Shown here: piece by piece, positions 1-12,800 of the stretch
Layout: each line of letters begins with the position of its first letter
Numbering within the stretch: position 1 is the stretch's first letter
Source of the DNA: Erythrocercus mccallii
Taxonomy: Eukaryota > Chordata > Aves > Passeriformes > Dicruridae
NCBI GenBank assembly: GCA_013397435.1
Contig: VZRG01000347.1
Span: forward strand, 62,001 to 126,000
Length of the DNA: 64,000 nt
Direction of reading: 5' to 3'
Made by a program: the position numbers and the translations under genes
Notes under the pieces: generated by a model
What the model saw: only the letters and a program-made list of their open reading frames with translations
What the model was told of the DNA's origin: nothing
Databases searched by the model: none

Positions 1-3000
1 AATTCTGGCCTTTTATTTTTTTTTTCCAGAAGCTGACTTTGAGAGGGAGGTCTGTGGAAATACAGAATAAAACCCCCAAAACAAATAACAAACAAACCCA
101 ACTTGTTTGGAGTTTCTTTTTTGTATAAGTATGGAAACAGTTAGGTTTGGAGAAGATTAAACAACCGATTCTTGGTAACTAATTTTGTCCAGCTGTGCAA
201 AACCCATTGAATTATGTGTTAGTGTTTACAATTGCCCTGACTCTTGGATGGTCTTGTTTTTCAAATTTAGGGAGCAATAATTCTCTTCAGATGCATTTCC
301 TCCTATTGACTGTTCATTTTATAAAAGAAAGTGAGAAGCTGATACAAAATATCTCCTGCATGGACATCTCTTAATTTCTCTGTGTGTAGGCCTGGATATT
401 GCAAATGGTTATGGGCCACATTTTCCACAATTTTTTTTATTTTTATACTTTCTGTCTAGAAGAGACATCTTGGAGGTTCATTTCTGTTGGGCAGCAGGGT
501 AGAGTGTATGAAGAAGGAGCTTAGGCTGATAACTGCAGAAGCTGTCGTATATGGATGCTTTTTCTCATCTTGTCAACATTCTCAGTAGTTTTGTCACACC
601 ATCACCAGAACATAGAGTTGAAATGTTCTTTTGAAGATGATTTAGCCAAACCTCCTGTAGACACATTCTAAACACCCCAAGTCACTGTGTCCTATTCAAG
701 TGTGTAGTAGAGGGCTGAAGAGACCCTTCTTGAGGTCAATCACTTGTTATGATGAACTGTATTATAATCAGCTTTTTACTGTCTCATTTAACAATTTGTA
801 GATGTATTTTACAGCTCAGGATATTCTATGAGTCTATTTTCTTATATGAATTATTCCACTGTTATTGGTATGCGTGGCCTGATAATTAATTGTTCTAATG
901 ACATTAATTTCTCACTGACATGTCATTGTTTTCTGCCTTTGCTTCAGAAAAGTGCTGATGTGCTGTAAATCCTTCTCAATCTGTATATTGCTTACATCCT
1001 TAATTACAGCTATTTGAAGACCAGTATCTCTCTTGCAGGAATCAAAAAAAAAAAAACAAAACAAAAACCCCACCAAATCCCTAAAACCTTTCACTATACA
1101 CAAGTATAATTTGGACTAAAGAAGAAACCACTCACATAGTTTAGCTGCAGCCATCTTTTTTGTAAATGTTGGTTGTGAATAATCCAATTAGATGGATTTC
1201 ACTTGAAATGATGCACTAAGTTCATTGTGCAAAAATTGCACACATGGGCCGCTCACTGGGCCATTGATTAAATTGCTGTTCTTAAGGCCTAATCAGCCCT
1301 TCAGGTTTTTTGGATACAGAATATAAATCAGTCCTATTGGAGTAATGAGTCTTGGAGATAAAAATGCCTTACAGATGAATGGTTTAGTTCAGGATATTTC
1401 TGAGATCAAAATAAACACATCCTGGATTTGATCAAAGTGATACCTGGCCTTTTCCTTCCAAGAATTGTATATATAACCTACATTGCATAATAGTTACCAT
1501 GGCAAATTCAAATGAAACCTCTTTGGTTCTTGCAGGTGTGAAGTGCAGGAGAAGTCAAAAAAAGAAAGTGCCTTTTACTCAAAGTGGTTGTCCTTGGAGT
1601 TCCAAGAGTCCAGTTCAGGAGTTAGTCTTGGGAGCACAGCTATTGTGTTAGGTACCAAGAGGGATGGTGCATTATTCTGGCCTATATCCTACAGTCTGTG
1701 CAAACATCTTATGTTGGTGTCCCAGTGGAAATATTGTCCTATTTATCCTGCTTATCACTATCTGCTTAAAGCATTATCCTAAACCAAGTTGGTACTCTTT
1801 GTAATCCAATTGGCCCTGACCTTCTGTGGCCTTGAAAGGCAGGAGTATATATTGACAGTTCAGATTAAAAGTCAGAGGGAGGGAACTTTCACTTTTTGTT
1901 GAGCAGTGAGATTAGCATCTCGTCCCCGGTTCCAAAGTTATGGTTCAGCAGAAGAAATACACTGTGCTCCTACTCTGGTTATCCTTCTGGTACAGTTTTA
2001 TGAGAAGGATAACTCAAAATCTTAAGCAGTAATGAATTTTCAAGGCTGTGAATTCAAATGTGGTCAATAAAAAAAAGTAACTGAAAAGACTGAGCACTCT
2101 TTCAAGAAACTTGTGCCTCAGATTGGATGAAGTAAGACTGCTGATGAATAGGACAAAGTATTAATTCTAGGTAAATACTAGGGACACAATGATTGTGTCA
2201 GGCACACAAGTTTGTTCAGCTATAAAGTGTTTCTTACCTACCTGGAAATCTCCTGACCTACATCTTGTTAGAGTCTGAAAAAGAATTTGGAAGACTACAC
2301 TTCATTATAGGAAAGATTGCTGAAATAGACAAATAGTATATTTTATAGAATGACAAGTAAAACAAGGAGAGAAAAAAACCCAGACTGGTTTCACAGCAAG
2401 CTGTGGAAGCATTAGATTTCTAGAGGAGAAATGCAGATGAATCTGAAACATATTAAACACCCCAAGGAAGAAGTTTCACCTTGATAGCAACATTAGGGAA
2501 ACTATCCTAAATGGTCCTGTGTGTAACAAGGGACTGCTCACGTGTGCAGGAGGTGATGGAGCCAAAGGAGAGTTTTTAAGTGAGGAGTCAGGATATTCAG
2601 AGATGAAAGGCTCTTGAACATGGGTTGTCAGAATAATTTTCTGTGAGTTTTAGTGCACCTTCTCCATTCTTCAGGGCTTTCCATGAATGGCTGTACCACT
2701 GACAGTGCTGCATTCTCATCACAAGCCACTATGAAAGGGCAGAGGATCAAACTGAGGAGGTGACAAGTCACTACCCGTACTTTGGAAGGGAATTCATTTC
2801 CAAAGTGACAGACTTAGAATACACAAAGATGCAGTCAGATTTTTTTCCTGCTTAAACAGTATTTCCTTCTTCAATGGTGACATATTTCTACCATTCAAAG
2901 AATAAAGGGATCCCTAACTGTGAAAAACAAATCACAGCTGCTGTCAGAGGCTTCTCCCTCAGCTGCCTTCGTATCAAATACATTGAGCACTCCAATGCAT

Positions 3001-6000
3001 GACTCAGCACGAACCTTTGATGTGCACTGAGCTGCACTGGAGCAGAAAGGCCTTGTGCTGGAGAGGGGATCCAGGGCTGTGCTTCACATCTGCACTTTGG
3101 GCCATGCCACTGAGAAACGATGGCCTCAGAACATAGAGTGTACACCTACAGCTTCTATTTACACTATTTAAACAGATATTTTACCTTTTAATGCCAGATT
3201 AACATTTAAATGTCCCTGCTGGAGCTGTTATTAAAGTGTGAAAAAGAAATCCATTCAGTAAACTGGTATGTTTAAAACAGCGAAGACTTGAAAACATAGT
3301 AAAGAACTGCTTTCTCCATGTTCTCAGTAACATTTGTTGCAACAAACTGCATCACTTTCAGTGCCTCACTTGAAGATCATCTCCTCTGGCTTAATATGCT
3401 TCCTCACACGTAGAGAAAATTGGGATTTTCTTTGCCTTCTGTGGATTTTTCTCTCTCATCCCTATTGCCCTCTCAGCACAGGCTTAGGCACAGAAGAGGG
3501 CATTTTCAAGACTATATGATGCAAGTATTTTTTCTTCATGCCTTCTTTTCCCCCACACTTTGTTGCAGAGAACAACTTTTCAAGCAAGTAATACAAAAAT
3601 TACAGCCAAGAATACAATTCCAGGACCTGAGATTGTGCAGGGTCTTGGGGTAAGTGTGCACCAACATACAACGTGAATCTGCAAACTATGTGGATGAGCC
3701 ATTTAGAAAACCAGGCTAAGTATCCAGCACATCCTTTTATTTTATTTATAACTCAGAAACCTTCAGCTGAGCTGGGTGAATTATGCAAATGGTACGGCAA
3801 GCTGATTTTACTTCTGTTGGTTAATTTTCCTCAATGTTTCAGATCAGTAAACAATTTGAGGTTTACTTTTTTAAATTTTATAGCATTAATATTTTTAATT
3901 TAGTTATTGTTTCCTGAGGCCTGAAAGATATTTTACAAGGTCTTAACATATTGTATTTGCACTGTTCTTTTTCTCAGCTAAATTGTTGTATTACAGAAAG
4001 TTATGCTAGTAAAAGAATTTCTCAATTCTTCTTGTCCAGTCATAAAATCAATGCACCCCAGCTGTTAATTAAAATATGCAGTGCTTATACCTTGCATTAT
4101 TTAGAAGCATTTTGCTAAGTTAAACTTACATAATTAAGAAAAAAAAGCATAACCAAGCTAAATACCTATAGTTTTGTGTGTTATTCCTAGAATGTTCTTG
4201 ACATGACTATCTCTGGGATGAAATTACTCCTGCAGCCTGGCTCCATCACCCCAGGACCTGCCCAGCAGGTGAGGCAGGTTTTCTCACTGCCTCCTGTCCA
4301 GGACAGCAGAGATGCTGCTTCTGCCTGTGTCATACCATGTAGGGAGTTGTATAACATGAAATAATACAGCAAGATATAGCAGCTACAGCAATTATTCCAG
4401 GGAGGGCCCCTTCCTTCTAGATCATGTTCTCTGTGTGTGGTGAGTGACTGTGTACTAACAAACTGCATTTACTCAAAGGTGAGAGGAAGTACAGTAAATA
4501 CTCAGGAACACCTTAACTTTTTCGCCTTATTTTGCAAGACACTACATTTCCTTAACTTGGCTTTGCAATTAGAAAAGTGGAAATTGAGGATTGCTGTCTC
4601 TGTCAGCTGGAATATTTCAAAATTGTCATGAAAGCCCATTTAATGCATCTTCCTGAGTTCAGGGTTGCCTGTTCAGACAAACATTTCTCCTCAGAGAATC
4701 CCTACTGCTGCTCAGCAGTGTCACTGCTAAATGGCAGCAGGCTGTGCACTGGCCTGTGAACGCTGAGCAGGGCAGCCTGTTTGTAACTGTGAATATGCCT
4801 CCACACTCCAAAAAAAGTCCCAGTTAACATGGAATGAGCACATTTATTTTTGAACAAAACTCTGCTTTATGTCCTTAAGGTGTGCCTGCACTAAAAAGCC
4901 TTTTCCAAAAGGAAGTGAGGGCAGAGCCTTCATTTACAAGGAGGTAAATGTAAAGATCTTTCCCTGTGAACATGAACCTATGCCCAAGTTAAATATCAAA
5001 TAAATACATTTTGAGCTTGCTGAGAACTCCAGGAAGAAGATAAACGATGATGATGTTCTTGAGGTTACAGGATTAAATTGTGGCACACATGCATTGAGAG
5101 AGACATTCCCAATGCTGTATCACAGTCAGCTTTGTGACAGTGGGTGGGACAACCTGGGAGTGGGAAAATACTGCATTGAGTATTTAGGATATTTACCTTC
5201 TCCTTAACTTCTCACCTCAGGCTTCGAGACAAGCACTCACACCTTGGTGAATACCCTAGATGTCTGTGTGGATGATTACCTATTGAAAACCTCTATGTCT
5301 TGGGGTTTTCTATCTTATTGTGGCCTGTCTGGGTAAATCTATCACAAAAGCTGCCCTAGAGCTGGATGCTCAGCAACAGAAGGATTGTGATATCGGTGTG
5401 ACCCGGCAGACTGACGGCAACTGGAAGCAGCCAGGGGAAACACCTGCAAGCTGAAGGCCCCAATGGATCTTTGTCCCCTCACAAATTGCTTCTTGTGTCA
5501 TGGTCAAAAAAATTATGAGAATTATGGAAGAACAGTGGATGCTGAGTACCAGGTAACACCAAATGGAAGCGTGCTTTTAACAGGTTGCACTCAAAAAGCT
5601 CCGTGCAGAAAGGAAATGACCTAGTGCTCTGAATGGCCCGGAATACTCTGTTCACATGGTAATTTCCTGGTGCTGGTGGATGAATGTATTCCCAAAAAGG
5701 TGTCTGGGACAAAAGCAGATCTGGGACATGGTCTGTGGCAGCCTTCTTGGCAAATGCTCTTTTTTTTTCCTCAAATCAAAAACTATGTTTGGTAGAAGAT
5801 TCCTAAAGCTCAGCTAAGAACTATCTTGAGAGTGCTGAATCTAGACAGGCAGAGCAGCAAAGATACATGAATGATTAAAATCATATATCTTAATTTGAAC
5901 ATGAGGTCGTGACTTCTTGAACTTTATTGGAAATCTTTTCCTCCTTCCTACCCAAACCATTTTGGGATAGCCTATTAGCTAAAACCCCACTCAGTCTGTA

Positions 6001-6619
6001 TTGCTGCTAGACCTCCTTCGAGACTTCTGAGGCTGCAGCAGGGAGGTGGAGAGCTGGTCTAATGAATATGAAGATTTATGAAATGATGGAAGAAATAAAA
6101 GTGTAGCGTTCTCCAATTTGTAGGGAAGGATCTATTTCTGCCAATTATACAATCTCTTACGAAACATGAATGCTTTACTTTTAAGAATTTTTCTGAGAAA
6201 TAAAACTACATGTTCTGTGGTAACAGTGGTAAGTTTCTATCCATTGTGTGGGCTTTCCTGTATTTTTCCCTTAATAAATATCATATTAAATCAGATTAAT
6301 GCTTACTTATTTTATTTCATTGAACCATTCACTTGACAGTTCATTAAACTCAGAATATTTTAAGAACTTTAGGGCATTTTAGAAATTCTCTAGTTTCAAA
6401 ATTAGTGAATTTTTAAGAATCACTGATCAGAATTGAGACTTTCAGACTGTGAAAGAAGACTTTTGATCAGTCCTTTCTTATCAAAGGTCGATCTTCTAGG
6501 GGTTTTCAAGGAACAACATCTGTCTAAATACCAAAGTGAATTAAACCCACTAGGTTTCAAAAACCTTCTTTATTAGCTGTTACCTACCCATCAGTGAACT
6601 GCTGTAGAAATGGAGGCCA

Positions 6620-7190
6620 TGATTGTGTTAATCTGCTATCAAATGGTGTCATTTATTTTTGTCATTGCTGTCTGTGTAAAAAGCTATATAATGAAGCCAA
6701 ACATTCAGTTTGGGCAGCATTTTTACAGCTTTGTTTAATCTTTTTATCATGGCCTATTGATGCATCTTAAATTGCAACAAATAGAATACCAAAGGAAATG
6801 CTAAATTAGAATCTTTTAATAACTAAATTTTTAAAACTATTGAATTAAACATGGCAACATTTCTTTCTTAGCTGAATTAATGTTCATTCATGCAGAAAAT
6901 TTTGTATGTAACATTATTTAAGCAATTTAAAAGTGAATTAGAGATTCATCTATTGTATCAGGTATCTGACTTCAGGCTAACATTTTAATCTCAATCATTG
7001 TTACAGTGTTTGCCATTCAAAAACTCTGAGAGATAATGATGAAGGTTAATTCATGCAGAACAGAGACTCAGTTCCTTGTGGATAAATATGGTTGGCTATC
7101 AGGGAACTGCAAAATATGCTAATAAAATTATTGTTTACCTTAGTGCATTAGGCAAGTTACACTTGTTTGGGTAATTGTTTATAGGTTTTG
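6620..7190. promoter_or_regulatory. Possible conserved non-coding element (composition only)
   Basis: This AT-rich stretch is dense in homeodomain-core TAAT/ATTA motifs and holds ATGCTAAT-type POU-like words (around 7116-7124). It has no simple-sequence tracts and no repeat remnants. That texture is typical of deeply conserved developmental enhancers in amniote gene deserts. Conservation itself cannot be seen in one sequence, so this is inference. It could equally be neutral AT-rich DNA. Confidence 0.2.
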
Positions 7191-9406
7191 CATTTCAGAT
7201 TTATTTTTTGGTTTATGTTGTTTTCATAGCTGCTCCATTGATCGTAGAAGGACTGCATTTTTTTTCTCTCTTGTAAGCAAACCCACAGATTTTATTAGAA
7301 CCTTTTGTAAATATTTTTACAGCAGTAGATTGACAAACTTTTCCAGGGGGGTTTGGTTTAAAGAAGAAATAGCTGTCACTCTTTAGCATTTTTCAATTTG
7401 CTAAGTTATTGTCCTTTTCTGACATCTTTTCATCAGCAGAACTGATTCATCTCCAGGTTAAACGTGTAATTTCTTCATGTAAGGTACTCTTTAATTTTAA
7501 CTAGGAACAATGAACTCATAATCTGATTTATTAGATAATGTTCAGACATACTGAACCACAATAAGAAATATTCTTAATGGGATTCTGATTTGGTCAAAAC
7601 CACCTTGCTCCTTGGAACAGGCAAACAAAAATTGTCCATGACATGATCAGAATCTTCACAACACATCGAATATGTGAGGAGTCTGTGATTAGGACATATG
7701 GATAAAATGGAATGATAGAATATGCTGTATATAACTCTGCACATAGAGGAAGTCCCTGCATCCACAGAGGGTGTTTCAACTGTTTGGAAGCAGAGGGCAA
7801 GAAACTGCTTCTGCCACAGAGAGCACTTTGCTTAATTCCTACCACTGAGGTCATGCGCTGTTTGTAACACAGAGGTTAATTGTACATTGGAAACATTAAT
7901 TCTATAGCTGTGGACACTTTAAAGTCAGGCAGTGTAGTTATTTTTTATACCTTGGCAATATTTCATAACAGGTGTTCACTTCTCCCAGGTTTACACTTAT
8001 TATAATACCTGTTTGAAATAAAACTTTTTTTTGTGTAGCAAGGAAATAGAATTAGTATAAACCATACTTAAATATCACCAGATATTTGTGATGATCCCTT
8101 GCCTAATTTAGAAGTGAAATATTCCTTCCCTTATGCAAAGCCTGTTTCTCTATTGTTCTGTAATTCTCAACAAAAACTGGCTCTCCTAAGAGCTAAATGT
8201 AAAGACTGTAGTTATACTTACTCTATGACCATGTTAGGAAGCCAATTAGTCACTTCATTTAGTTTACCTACAGGCAAATTTCATTGTATAATTGCATACT
8301 AATGCACAGCTAGGTATTTTCACCATGTTTTGTCAGATTCTGAATTTCCACATCCTGTTTTTAAAAAGTCCAGGTGTAGCTGTCAAGACCTTTTTGTTTC
8401 CTTGTGAGGGAGAAAGGGAAAGGATTGTGTATTAATCCACAATATGGGAAACAAGCTGGATAGATATGAGTGAAATCAGGAAATGCTGATATTGATTAGC
8501 AGAAAAACCAGTCCACAGCACTGTGAACTTCTTCAACTGATCTAATGAAGTCAGGCTGCATTAAGATGTGCAGTAATCATGAAAAAAACCACCCACCAAA
8601 CACAACATTTAATTGTGAAAGGGTTATAAATATGCAAAAAACCTTTCTTTTTTATTAATGAAAGGTTTATTAGAAACTAGTTGAATTTCAGTGGGTGGGG
8701 AATTACACAGCTCAGAAGCTACAGGGATGATTGATTGCTATCAGTAATTACATGGTCTGACTAAACATTTTCAGATTCCTTGTGTTACTGTTTCTTGTAT
8801 CCAAGTGATTTCATTCTAATTTCTGTGAACAGAAAGGGGAACAAACCCAAATAATAAAGAAACAAAACCTCAAAACTTTCCCACAATGGCTCAATGTTTA
8901 ATTTTTTTTAGTGTTTGGCTACAGATATAGAACACATTTAATTACTGATTGCTCATAGTACATAGAACTGGCAAGAAGAAAGGTCATTGAAGTTTTCCCA
9001 CTCTCTCTTGAGTGCCTCTCTATAATAGTCCTAATTTACAGCAGGGAATGTGAGTGGTTATTCTTAATATTTACTGTCCTGATCTTACTCAAAATGAGTT
9101 CTGTCTGCTTTTTACATGCCTGGAAGTAGACTTACAAATGAAGATGCTGTGTCCTCTATTTTCAGCATTGCAGAGGGCAGACAAACTGTTCCAGGAGGTG
9201 AGAAGACGAGTGTCACCTTTGTGCTGGTAAAATCTTTTCCTTCTCCCACATTGTATTGGATAAGAACATAGGGAGGGAATGAACAACCACTAAGAGCAGA
9301 ATAAGCTGTGCCATTCATTGAGATAGGCAGTATCAACTCATATTCAGAACACAGCAAAGCTGCTGGTCCAAAGAGGCAGAAACCAGCAGCAGAACTGGTA
9401 ACACAC

Positions 9407-9423
9407 CTGCCAGTTACTGGCAG
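9407..9423. repeat. Perfect 8-bp-arm palindrome
   Basis: CTGCCAGT and ACTGGCAG are exact reverse complements separated by one T. Short palindromes of this size are expected a few times in 64 kb, so function is not implied. Confidence 0.6.
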
Positions 9424-9790
9424 CTCCAGCTGTTATTTAATGATGCAGTATAAATATAAATATTTTAGAGGCATCTGATCATGTGGTTAGACAATGGCAG
9501 CAATAAAACTGATGCATGTTTGGAGCAGTTACTTAAAGCATAAAATACATCTAATATAGAAACTTTGAATGGAATTTTTTCCTTTGTTAACCTTGAGATT
9601 CCAGTAAATTAATAACTTGCATGGGAGTTGGGAATCAGCACATAGACATACAATGTGAATATACTATGCAAATAGTCAAGTCTGACCATTGAACTGAAAA
9701 GTAATTTGAACAAATAAGTCCAAATTGACTTAGAAAGTACTAAATTAAGGGAAAAAACCTTTGGAAGTAAAGAAGATTTAAAATTAACTG

Positions 9791-9859
9791 GGGAAGGAAG
9801 GAAGGAAGGAAGGAAGGAAGGAAGGAAGGAAGGAAGGAAGGAAGGAAGGAAGGAAGGAA
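9791..9859 (+). repeat. (GGAA)n tetranucleotide microsatellite
   Basis: About 17 uninterrupted GGAA/GAAG units run between AT-rich flanks. The tract is purely purine on the plus strand. Such arrays are highly length-polymorphic. Each unit contains the ETS core GGAA, and long GGAA arrays are known to be bound by some ETS proteins in other vertebrates; no such role is shown here. Confidence 0.97.
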
Positions 9860-12800
9860 CTAAATTTACTGAATGTCTAGAGAAGAGATAGTGTCAGCCT
9901 GCCAACATTGCCCTATCAATTTCATACCATAAATTACATTTTCTAAGATGAAGTAGTGGGGAATGCAAATGTCTTGTAGTGCCTTAAAACAAGTTATATA
10001 TTAGGTACTCAGCACTGGCATTGAATTGTATTCTTTTTGAAGCTCTCTACCTCTACTCTGCTGAACATTATTTATTGCTATCATAGGCCTTTAGAAGTTA
10101 AGATGTATTTCAAAATAAAATTATTACTTGCTCTTGGAATTTGGATGGAGGTTTTATTTGTTTAAAAAAATAGATGAATATCTGCTATCAGACTTTCCAG
10201 GGTTATCAAGAAAGGCTTACTTTCCTATCAATTTGAATCTTAAGCATCTACCATGACTTTAAACTGGTTCTTAAAGAAGATTAAATTCATTTTTACTGCA
10301 AATATGGCTCTTTTCCAGCACCTTTGGGAGAAGAAAGGCAGATGAAAAAGAGAACATGATGTGAGCACTGAAAAGATGAGAGGCACACAAAAAAAAAGTG
10401 AACTGCTGAATTTACTGTCTAGCTATAATGAGGTATTGCTTAACAATTAAGTTAAATTATGCAGCTGTTTCCTAGTATATTGTGCTAATGCATCTGAGAA
10501 ATTACAATTTTCTGATTGAAGAACGTTATGTGGAGGAAACTGTAGCATTCTCCATTCCTGCAACTATTCATTTCATGATTAAAAAAGGAAGCCAGTATTT
10601 TTGCAGCTGTCAGGAATAGGCAATAAAGGATGACAACCCAAGGGGGCCTGTTAGTCACTGACACAATAAAATAATCCCAAACAAAAGCTGCAGAAGGAAA
10701 TAAGCTTCGAAGGGTAGCAGCTCCTGGGTTTCTGTGGTGAAGTGGCTGCAGAGCCCAGACTGGCAGAAACAGTTTGAATGTTTCAAAGAGAAGTGATGCA
10801 ACACAGGATACTTCAAAGACAAGTGCTCAAAAATTTCAGGGAACTCTTAGCTCAGTGTTTTAAAGCAAAAATTGCACATACATCATGGATATGCATCAGC
10901 TTTAAAAAAAAAGAAAAAGAAAAAAAACAACCCCAACTTTACTAATCAATAAATATTAATTATCTTTACATGTTCAAAAATAATTTTACTTGAATGTAGA
11001 TTAAGTGAAAATTGAAGATTTGTAAAACTAAATAATATTGAAAACATAAACCCAAGGAAGTAGACTGGTGTTCCAAATTTTGCAAGTGGAATGTGCTCAT
11101 GGGAAAAATAGTTACATAAAACAGAGAAGAAAATGGGTATGTTAATTAGAGCAGGTGGCTTCGATTTTATTACTTCATTTTTGACCAGCTTGAATTCTCG
11201 AGACTATTTAAAATCCCAGATTTTAACAAATTCATAGATAAATCTGTATTACTCATTGTTTCAACTTATTTATGCATAAAAATATCATAAACCCAAAAAC
11301 TCTAGATGAAAACACATAATAGCTTTTGAGTAAAAATGAAAGCTTTTCAGTTAACATCCATACTTCAGATCATCCTTTTATTCTGATCATCTGTTTTGCA
11401 TGATTCTTTTGTTTTAGTCAGCATTCCCTTTTAAAAAAGGTTGAATTGGGGGAAAATATAATTTTATTTCACATTTTATGAGTCTGAATAACATAAAATG
11501 AGGTTGTGCCATGCTTCATGACCATGAATATTTAAGCATTTTCTATAAATACAGCTTCTTATTTTTGTTTTAATCTTGTGAAAAAGCACTGCCTGAAACG
11601 ATAATGAAGAAGCCTAAGAAAATACCATTTGAAATAATTCTTGCTTTTGTTTTTACCAGTTGTTCCACAAAGGCAAAGCAGATTTGGCCTTTTAATTTCC
11701 TTGAGTGACCTAATTCTCTAAGCTTCTACTGTACTTACTTTTTTTGTTGAGTTACATTATTATACATGAGAAAAAAAGTTTATGATCAAGTGAATTTCAA
11801 AGGGTTTTTTCCTATCTTTTGCACTATTTATCTAGTTTGCGTTTATGAGGGTGAGACTGATGGCACCTTTCTGAGACAATGCCTGGAGAAAGTACCTTTT
11901 ATCTGATGGGAACTTTTATCTGATTGAGAAAACATCCTTGGTCTGCTCTGAAATATTCAATGTGGAGGACCAATTGACCCCTCTCCAGAGGTTTTCTGTT
12001 GTCCGTTTCTTTCTGTAAGCTAAGGAACAGCAACATGGTAACTATGGGATTGTAGATTTAGCTTGAGCACCCAAGCTATGACACAGTGTAAAGCATTCTT
12101 TTGGCTGTGTCTGTTTGCTTGGTACATTTTTGGGCTGTCACTGCTTTTATGCACGTTTTCATGAGCACACCAGCCAGCTTTGTCCTTTTGTTCATGCCCA
12201 CTTGTGCCTGCTGCAGAGATGGGAGAGGCTTGGGCTTTGCAAGAGCATGCACTTGGCAAAGAAGGAAGAGCTCAGGGGGAATGTACTAAAATAAAGGCAG
12301 GCATTGTTGCTCTTAGGCGTAGTATGTGGAATTGGAAAAAAAATCAGAATGGAAAAAATCAGCTATTACTACAGAAGCAAATTGCAATTCTGAAGTTTCT
12401 TTTCTTGGCAATATTTTTTCCTTCTCTCTCCTACTAAAACAGGAAATCTGGAGCTAGTTTGGTGAGGATGTCTTAAGTATGGAAATGCCAATTGGAAATA
12501 GCCACCGGCCTTGCTGCTGCAGCTCTTATGCTTTCAGTGACAGTATTTACTTTGTGTTATGTTTGTTTCAGAGCAGTGTTTAGACCCTTGGCTGTAAAAT
12601 CTCACAACTATCACTGCTTGTCTGCTATGAAAATATCTTCTTTCTGTGAGGGTGTCACTTCTGTGAAGCCAGGTCCTTCCAAATGATGGAGTTGAATAGA
12701 AAGAATAATTACATAAGAGGCACTTGCCTGTAGGAGGTGATGAGAACAAGTGTTACCACTGCATTGAACCATGCAACAACCATATAGATGTCACACATGA

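Larger units (their letters stand above)
1..9790. other. AT-rich single-copy non-coding DNA
   Basis: No gene is recognisable here. Open frames stay under about 95 codons, show no domain motif, and are scattered over both strands. A-rich and C-containing, G-free tracts lie at 66-102, 1041-1088 and 8582-8607. An octamer motif ATGCAAAT lies at 3783-3790. Modestly GC-richer patches at about 2960-3140, 4200-4340 and 5340-5470 show no splice-framed coding potential that I can support. The texture is that of intergenic or intronic vertebrate DNA. Confidence 0.75.

Noticed and set aside
9166..9197. 32-nt exon-like block between TTTTCAG and GAG|GTGAGA
   Set aside because: Good individual splice signals but a length not divisible by three, no open flanking gene context, and such pairs are expected by chance in 64 kb.
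12020..12437. Overlapping 62-85-codon frames on both strands as a gene
   Set aside because: No motif, no splice framing, and both strands are open because of local composition.
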